DNA of 64,000 bases from Paenibacillus thalictri (GTDB taxonomy: Bacteria; Bacillota; Bacilli; Paenibacillales; NBRC-103111). The notes under the pieces were generated by a model. That model saw only the letters and a program-made list of their open reading frames with translations. It made no database searches and had not been told where the DNA came from. Of the stretch, positions 59,552 through 64,000 are shown piece by piece; within the stretch, counting starts at the first letter, position 1; every line of letters starts with the position of its first letter. The translations under genes were made by a program, and so were the position numbers. Location of the stretch: assembly GCF_004307995.1 (NCBI RefSeq), contig NZ_SIRE01000020.1:124001-188000 (forward strand), read 5' to 3'.

Positions 59552-61219
59552 ATGACAAAGAAAAGGAAATGGGTTCCCGTCTTAGTCTCGGCCACCATGA
59601 TGAGCAGTTTCATAATCGCTTGTTCGAAGCAGGATGCTCCGGCGCCTAGCGCCAGCACTCCCGCCCCGGCTTCCAACGCTCCGGCTGCATCGGCTCCTGC
59701 GCCGGCCGCAGCGCCGGCCGCTACAACTTATCCGATGAAATCCGATAAGACGTTGACGTATTGGCAGGAGCTTACGGGCAACCTCGTCGGCGTGAAAGCG
59801 ACGCAAGGGGAAGTGCCGTTCTATCAGGAATGGCAGAAGAAAACCGGGGTGCCGATCAAATATATTACGGCTCCTCCGAACCAAGGGAAAGAAGCGCTGA
59901 ACGTGCTGCTAGCTTCCGGCGACTTGCCGGACATGATTGAATGGGATTTCTTGAAGCAGTTCCCCGGAGGACCGGAAAAGGCAATCAAAGACGGCTATAT
60001 TCTGAAGCTGAATGATGTGATCGATAAATTTGCGCCGAATTTAAAAAAGTTTCTTAAAGACAATCCGAAAATCGATAAAATGGTCAAAACCGATAACGGC
60101 AGTTATTATGCGTTTCCGTTTATCCGCGGCGACGACTACCTAATGGTGTTCCACGGTCCGATCATCCGTAAAGACTGGCTCGATGAACTGCAGCTTCCGG
60201 TTCCGGAAACGATTGACGACTGGTACAACACGTTAAAGGCGTTTAAAGAGAAAAAAGGCGCCTCGGCTCCGATTTCCTTCGTCAGCACGCCAAGACCGTT
60301 CAACGATTTTAATACCGGCGATTTTGTCGGCGCATGGGGCATTACCCGCGATTTTTATTTGGATAACGGACAAATCAAATTCGGACCGTTGGAAAAAGGC
60401 TACAAAGAGTTCTTAGCCACCTTCCGCAAATGGTACGCCGAAGGCTTGATTGATAAAAACATGGCTACCGCCGATATGAAGGCGCTGGATGCCAACTTCG
60501 CCAATGGCGTTATGGGTGCAACGGTAGGCAATGCGGGCGGTGGGATCGGCCGCTGGCAGCCGATCTTATCCGGCAAAGATCCTAAAGCCACGCTGGTCGG
60601 CACACCGTATCCGGTGCTGAAAAAAGGCGACAAACCGATGTTCGGCCAGAAGGACCAGCCTTTCTCCAGCGGCGGCATGGTTACTGTTTCGGCCAAGTCC
60701 AAAAACATCGAAACCGCTGTAAAAATGCTGGATTACGGTTATGGCGACGAAGGCCACATGTTCTATAACTTCGGTATCGAGGGCACCAGCTACAAGATGG
60801 AGAACGGTTATCCGAAATTTACCGATCTGGTCATGAAAAACCCTGACAAATTGGCTCCGGCGCAAGCGCTGTCGCTGTATGTCCGCTCCAATTACAGCGG
60901 TCCGTTCGTGCAGGATAAGCGTTATATCGAGCAGTACCTGGCTCTGCAAACGCAGCGTGACGCTTTGGGCGTTTGGTCCAAAACCGACATCGACAAATAC
61001 CAGCTGCCGCCGATCACGCCGACTCCAGAGGAAAGCACGGAAATGGCCAAAATCATGAATGACGTCAACACGCTGGTCGATGAAATGACGCTCAAAATCG
61101 TGCTTGGCACCGAACCGGTAGATAGTTTCGAGAAATATGTGGAAAAAATGAAATCGGTCAAAATCGACCGCGCCATTGAAATCGAAAAAGCAGCACTGGA
61201 CCGTTACAACAAACGTTAA
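59552..61219 (+). CDS. ABC transporter substrate-binding lipoprotein, LplA/YtcQ-like
   Basis: 555 residues, the longer class of family-1 binding proteins. Signal peptide with lipobox IIAC (Cys24), then a Pro/Ala/Ser-rich linker of about 35 residues and the mature start TLTYWQELTGNLVGVK. Contains ASGDLPDMIEWDFLKQFPGG, YAFPFIRGDDYLM and RKDWLDELQLPVPETIDDWYN, which match LplA/YtcQ oligosaccharide-binding proteins. RBS GAAGGAGG. Followed by the repeat at 61259 and by its two permeases. Confidence 0.92.
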   Translation: MTKKRKWVPVLVSATMMSSFIIACSKQDAPAPSASTPAPASNAPAASAPAPAAAPAATTYPMKSDKTLTYWQELTGNLVGVKATQGEVPFYQEWQKKTGVPIKYITAPPNQGKEALNVLLASGDLPDMIEWDFLKQFPGGPEKAIKDGYILKLNDVIDKFAPNLKKFLKDNPKIDKMVKTDNGSYYAFPFIRGDDYLMVFHGPIIRKDWLDELQLPVPETIDDWYNTLKAFKEKKGASAPISFVSTPRPFNDFNTGDFVGAWGITRDFYLDNGQIKFGPLEKGYKEFLATFRKWYAEGLIDKNMATADMKALDANFANGVMGATVGNAGGGIGRWQPILSGKDPKATLVGTPYPVLKKGDKPMFGQKDQPFSSGGMVTVSAKSKNIETAVKMLDYGYGDEGHMFYNFGIEGTSYKMENGYPKFTDLVMKNPDKLAPAQALSLYVRSNYSGPFVQDKRYIEQYLALQTQRDALGVWSKTDIDKYQLPPITPTPEESTEMAKIMNDVNTLVDEMTLKIVLGTEPVDSFEKYVEKMKSVKIDRAIEIEKAALDRYNKR

Positions 61220-61258
61220 TGGGTAGCTGAGGCCTGACCGGCGATTGAAAATGATGGT

Positions 61259-61466
61259 AAATATTGATTCATTGTCGGGATAACTTCGGACAAGAGATGG
61301 TACTCCACCGCCAATGAAAACCGTGTTTTTCTTAATTTACTTTTCAGTAAAAACACGGTTTTCAAAAGCGGACGTGAACTTAAAAGTTTTCCGTAGGAAA
61401 ACTCGCGTGGGAAGCATCCGCTTTCGCACCATTCCCTTGCGCTCCGTTACGGATGAATCAATATTT
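61259..61466. repeat. Large palindromic repeat, copy 3 (208 bp) with a nested hairpin unit
   Basis: 14-bp perfect terminal arms AAATATTGATTCAT (61259-61272) and ATGAATCAATATTT (61453-61466); core stem GAAAACCGTGTTTTT / AAAAACACGGTTTTC. Compared with copy 4 it has about 40 extra bases at 61381-61416. Fills most of the 298-base gap between binding protein and first permease. Confidence 0.88.
61381..61416 (-). repeat. Single ~40-bp hairpin unit nested in palindromic repeat copy 3
   Basis: On the minus strand it reads TGCTTCCCACGCGAGTTTTC and continues to the pairing arm GGAAAACT; it matches unit 3 of the array at 25251. AGTTTTCC/GGAAAACT is a perfect 8-bp stem with a three-base loop. Absent from the otherwise similar copy 4. 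Confidence 0.75.
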
Positions 61467-61517
61467 CCGGGATACCGCCGGTCGGCCATATGGAGTAATT
61501 AGAAAGGAGGGGATGAG

Positions 61518-62480
61518 ATGGCTAAATTCGCGGCGATCGATACGACCAGGCCGGCTCAAGTGAAGAAAAGCGCTTTTGCGGCCAGGTTTGTGAGGGATTT
61601 TGCGCTTAATAAATATTTGTATTTGATGATGCTGCCGGTAATTGTGTATTACATCATCTTCCACTACACTCCAATGTACGGTGCCATCATCGCTTTTAAA
61701 GAATATTCCCCGGCAAAAGGAATTACCGGAAGTGAGTGGGTTGGCTTAGCCAATTTCAAGGACTTTTTCAGCACCTTTTATTTTTGGAGAATATTAAAAA
61801 ATACGGTAATCATCAGCTTGCTGACATTATGCTTTGAGTTTCCGGCGCCGATCATCTTGGCGATTATGATCAACGAAGTTCGAAATCAGATGTTTAAACG
61901 GACGGTTCAATCGATTACGTACATGCCGTATTTTATTTCGTTGGTCGTTATTTGCGGCATGATCAAAGATTTTACGAACGGCGGCGGCATGATCAATACA
62001 TTTTTGAGCTCGTTTGGATACGACGGCAAAGCGATGCTGCAAAAGCCGGATCTGTTCAGGGCCATTTATGTGATTTCTGAAATTTGGCAAAAAATCGGCT
62101 GGGAGTCGATCATCTATATTGCGGCGTTGATGAGCATCGACCAGGAGCAATACGAGGCGGCCCGGATGGACGGGGCTAGCCGTTGGAAGCAGATTTTGTA
62201 CATCACGCTGCCGGGCATTATGCCGACGATAGCCATCATGTTCATCCTGCGGATGGGCAATCTGCTTAACGTCGGGTTTGAAAAAATTATTTTGCTGTAC
62301 AATCCGGCGACCTACGAAACGGCGGATGTCATCTCCTCGTTTGTCTATCGGAAAGGCTTGCTGGAATTTGGCTGGAGCTACAGCTCGGCGGTCGGGCTGT
62401 TCAACTCCGTTATAAACTTGGTATTGCTTATTTCCGCCAATTATATCAGCCGCAAGGTAAACGAAAGCAGCTTATGGTGA
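61518..62480 (+). CDS. ABC sugar transporter permease, LplB-like
   Basis: 320 residues, six helices. NKYLYLMMLPVIVYYIIFHYTPMYGAIIAFKEY is the LplB/YteP hallmark; EAA loop YEAARMDGASRWKQILYI. RBS AAAGGAGGGG. Followed 12 bases later by the second permease. Confidence 0.93.
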   Translation: MAKFAAIDTTRPAQVKKSAFAARFVRDFALNKYLYLMMLPVIVYYIIFHYTPMYGAIIAFKEYSPAKGITGSEWVGLANFKDFFSTFYFWRILKNTVIISLLTLCFEFPAPIILAIMINEVRNQMFKRTVQSITYMPYFISLVVICGMIKDFTNGGGMINTFLSSFGYDGKAMLQKPDLFRAIYVISEIWQKIGWESIIYIAALMSIDQEQYEAARMDGASRWKQILYITLPGIMPTIAIMFILRMGNLLNVGFEKIILLYNPATYETADVISSFVYRKGLLEFGWSYSSAVGLFNSVINLVLLISANYISRKVNESSLW

Positions 62481-62492
62481 GGTGATCCGCAA

Positions 62493-63374
62493 ATGAAAAA
62501 CGATGGGTTGTCCGATAAAATTTTCGATACCGTTATTCATGTCATATTGCTGTTTCTTGTTGTCGTTACCTTGTATCCGCTCATTTATACGGCGTTTGCT
62601 TCGATCAGCGACGCGAACGAGCTGATGACCCAGCAGGGACATTTTTTGTATAAGCCGATGGGCTTCAGCATCGAAGCGTACAAAAGCGTATTTGCCAATC
62701 CGGGTATATGGACCGGCTACAAAAACACGCTGTTTATCGTTTTTTTCGGCGTCGCGATCAATTTGCTGGTTACATCGCTTGGCGCATATGTACTGTCCCG
62801 GAAAAACGTCATGTGGAATAAGATTTTCATTGTTGTCATCGTGGTGACGATGTTTTTCAACGGAGGGTTGATTCCGCTGTACTTGGTCGTCAAAGGAGTT
62901 GGCTTAATCGATTCGTTGTGGGCGACGATACTCCCGTTTGCGGTGAATACGTTTAACTTGATTATTATGCGTACCGCGTTTATGGCGGTGCCGGACAGCC
63001 TGGAGGAGTCGGCCAAAATCGACGGGGCCAACCATTTTACGATTTTGTTCCGCATTATTTTGCCGTTGTCCATGCCTGTCATCGCCGTAATGATTTTATA
63101 CTACGCGGTAGAGAAGTGGAACGGCTGGTTTTACGCTTCGATTTTCCTCAAAGAGAAAACGTTGTATCCGCTGCAGCTGACGCTGCGCGAAATATTGATT
63201 TCCAACCAAACCGACAGTATGTCGACCGGGGCGGATAACGCCGATAGGTTCCAGATCGGTGAAACGATCAAATACGCTACGATTATGGTAGCGACAGTGC
63301 CGATTTTGCTGGTGTACCCGTTTGTGCAGAAGTATTTCGTTAAGGGTGTTATGATTGGGGCATTAAAGGGGTAG
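62493..63374 (+). CDS. ABC sugar transporter permease, LplC/YtcP-like
   Basis: 293 residues, six helices; FNGGLIPLYLVVKGVGLIDSLWA and EESAKIDGANHFTILFRIILP (EAA loop) identify the LplC/YtcP subgroup. C-terminus KGVMIGALKG is typical. Completes the third importer; ATPase not present nearby. Confidence 0.93.
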   Translation: MKNDGLSDKIFDTVIHVILLFLVVVTLYPLIYTAFASISDANELMTQQGHFLYKPMGFSIEAYKSVFANPGIWTGYKNTLFIVFFGVAINLLVTSLGAYVLSRKNVMWNKIFIVVIVVTMFFNGGLIPLYLVVKGVGLIDSLWATILPFAVNTFNLIIMRTAFMAVPDSLEESAKIDGANHFTILFRIILPLSMPVIAVMILYYAVEKWNGWFYASIFLKEKTLYPLQLTLREILISNQTDSMSTGADNADRFQIGETIKYATIMVATVPILLVYPFVQKYFVKGVMIGALKG

Positions 63375-63405
63375 GAGGGAGTCTGCTGGGCGGATGGAAT
63401 GGGGA

Positions 63406-63575
63406 GGGATGTTTATTCATGAGCGGGATTACTGCGGGAATGGGATGGCACTCCACCGCCAATGAAAACCGTGTTTTTCTTAATTTACCTTGCGGTAAAA
63501 ACACGGTTTTCAAAGCGGACGTAAACTTTTCGTGCCATTCCCCTTCCCTTCGTAATCTTATGAATAAACATTCCC
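63406..63575. repeat. Large palindromic repeat, copy 4 (core 170 bp)
   Basis: Arms GGGATGTTTATTCAT and ATGAATAAACATTCCC; core stem GAAAACCGTGTTTTT / AAAAACACGGTTTTC identical to copy 3. Weaker pairing may extend it outward to about 63376-63606. Located after the last permease; with the terminator below it occupies the 340-base gap before the next gene. Confidence 0.88.
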
Positions 63576-63619
63576 GCTAAATCCCAAATCACCCCGCAGT
63601 CTCGCAGGGTTGTAGTAAA

Positions 63620-63667
63620 AAAGAAGACGGTGGTATGCATGTGCCCGTTGCACATGCATACCACCGT
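63620..63667 (-). terminator. Terminator of the small minus-strand gene
   Basis: 18-bp perfect stem ACGGTGGTATGCATGTGC / complement (63627-63644 and 63650-63667), five-base loop; on the minus strand it is followed by CTTCTTTTTT. Confidence 0.8.
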
Positions 63668-63714
63668 TTGTCGATTATGAAAATAAACTCAAGATTAAAC
63701 CCAGGATAAGCCCA

Positions 63715-63978
63715 TCATTGCTTCGGAGTGGTCATTTCTGCGACTTTAACCATCGTTTCGTCTAGATCGGATTCGATCAGTTTGACCCGGCGGTCAAGTT
63801 TCTTGAAATTGACGTCTGTTTCGCTGCGGAATGTATGAAGTATTTCCTTGGTGTCTTTCAGATCATGAGCAACTTCTTCCAGGCGGGCGCCTACATTTCC
63901 GACCATTTGAATCAGTGTTCCGATCATTTCTTCAATTTGGTCGATTTTCTTATCACGCTTCTCGCTTTTCTCACTCAT
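63715..63978 (-). CDS. Small coiled-coil protein, unknown
   Basis: 87 residues, MSEKSEKRDKKIDQIEEMIG start, heptad-like hydrophobic spacing throughout (MIGTLIQMVGNVGARLEEVA, NFKKLDRRVKLIESDLDETM). Highly charged, no Cys, no membrane helix, resembles small phage- or plasmid-type coiled-coil proteins and DUF-type stress proteins. ATG 63978 follows TGAGGTGA. Followed by a strong terminator. Not recognised. Confidence 0.75.
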   Translation of the reverse strand: MSEKSEKRDKKIDQIEEMIGTLIQMVGNVGARLEEVAHDLKDTKEILHTFRSETDVNFKKLDRRVKLIESDLDETMVKVAEMTTPKQ

Positions 63979-64000
63979 CAAAATCACCTCAATCCATTCT

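Noticed and set aside
1..64000. Search for tRNA/rRNA, phage genes, transposase genes, or toxin-antitoxin pairs
   Set aside because: None recognised by eye; a covariance-model search would be needed for divergent RNAs.

Overview
The window looks like a chromosome segment of a Paenibacillus-type, endospore-forming Firmicute (Paenibacillaceae). The evidence is: several YesM/YesN-type two-component systems and large membrane AraC regulators beside sugar ABC transporters; spore genes (yunB, a lytH-like peptidase, ylbJ, an alpha/beta-type small acid-soluble spore protein); strong Shine-Dalgarno sites with frequent TTG/GTG starts; and moderate GC content. No rRNA, tRNA, CRISPR array, prophage or transposase gene was recognised.

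Layout. (1) 0.2-8.3 kb: on the minus strand, a UgpB-like binding protein and a glycerophosphodiester phosphodiesterase, then a zinc alcohol dehydrogenase and a DeoR regulator. On the plus strand, a NanA-type aldolase flanked by two identical operator-like palindromes, followed by a membrane AraC regulator. (2) 8.5-30.6 kb: a carbohydrate-utilisation region. It holds an MFS exporter, a YesOPQ-like ABC importer with its YesM/YesN pair, an SDR oxidoreductase, a ThuA-like protein, a second YesM/YesN pair divergent from a second ABC importer, an SDR, a Gfo/Idh/MocA oxidoreductase, a quinone oxidoreductase and a GH105 unsaturated glycuronyl hydrolase. The hydrolase and YesOPQ likeness suggest pectin or rhamnogalacturonan oligosaccharides as substrates; this is an inference. 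(3) 30.9-38.7 kb: a ferric-reductase-like membrane protein, ApbE and a small anchored protein, divergent from an OmpR-type two-component system; then MerR/aldo-keto reductase and TetR/epimerase modules. (4) 38.8-56.8 kb: core and sporulation genes (yunB, lytH-like, lipA, yutD, nadK, ylbJ, trHb, DUF2225, a diguanylate cyclase, yycC-like, pepF, an MCP, ssp, cheY-like). The lytH-lipA neighbourhood contains lar genes for the nickel-pincer cofactor, with larC split into two genes on opposite strands and a very His-rich tail on LarC1. (5) 57.0-63.4 kb: a membrane AraC regulator followed by an LplABC/YtcQP-type ABC importer.

The least ordinary content is non-coding. Three families of palindromic repeats sit at gene ends and in transporter intergenic regions: a 172-bp element (three full copies, one half copy); a 170-230-bp element (four copies, all touching sugar ABC transporter genes, in both orientations); and a ~40-bp hairpin unit (five in tandem between two permease genes, one immediately before another gene's ribosome binding site, one nested inside a copy of the second family). 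Stop codons of two genes lie inside repeat termini.

Functional picture: each sugar importer has its own local AraC-type or YesMN regulator. Carbon catabolite control is suggested by CcpA (cre) sites before two of the binding proteins. Repeats and internal hairpins separate binding-protein transcription from permease transcription.
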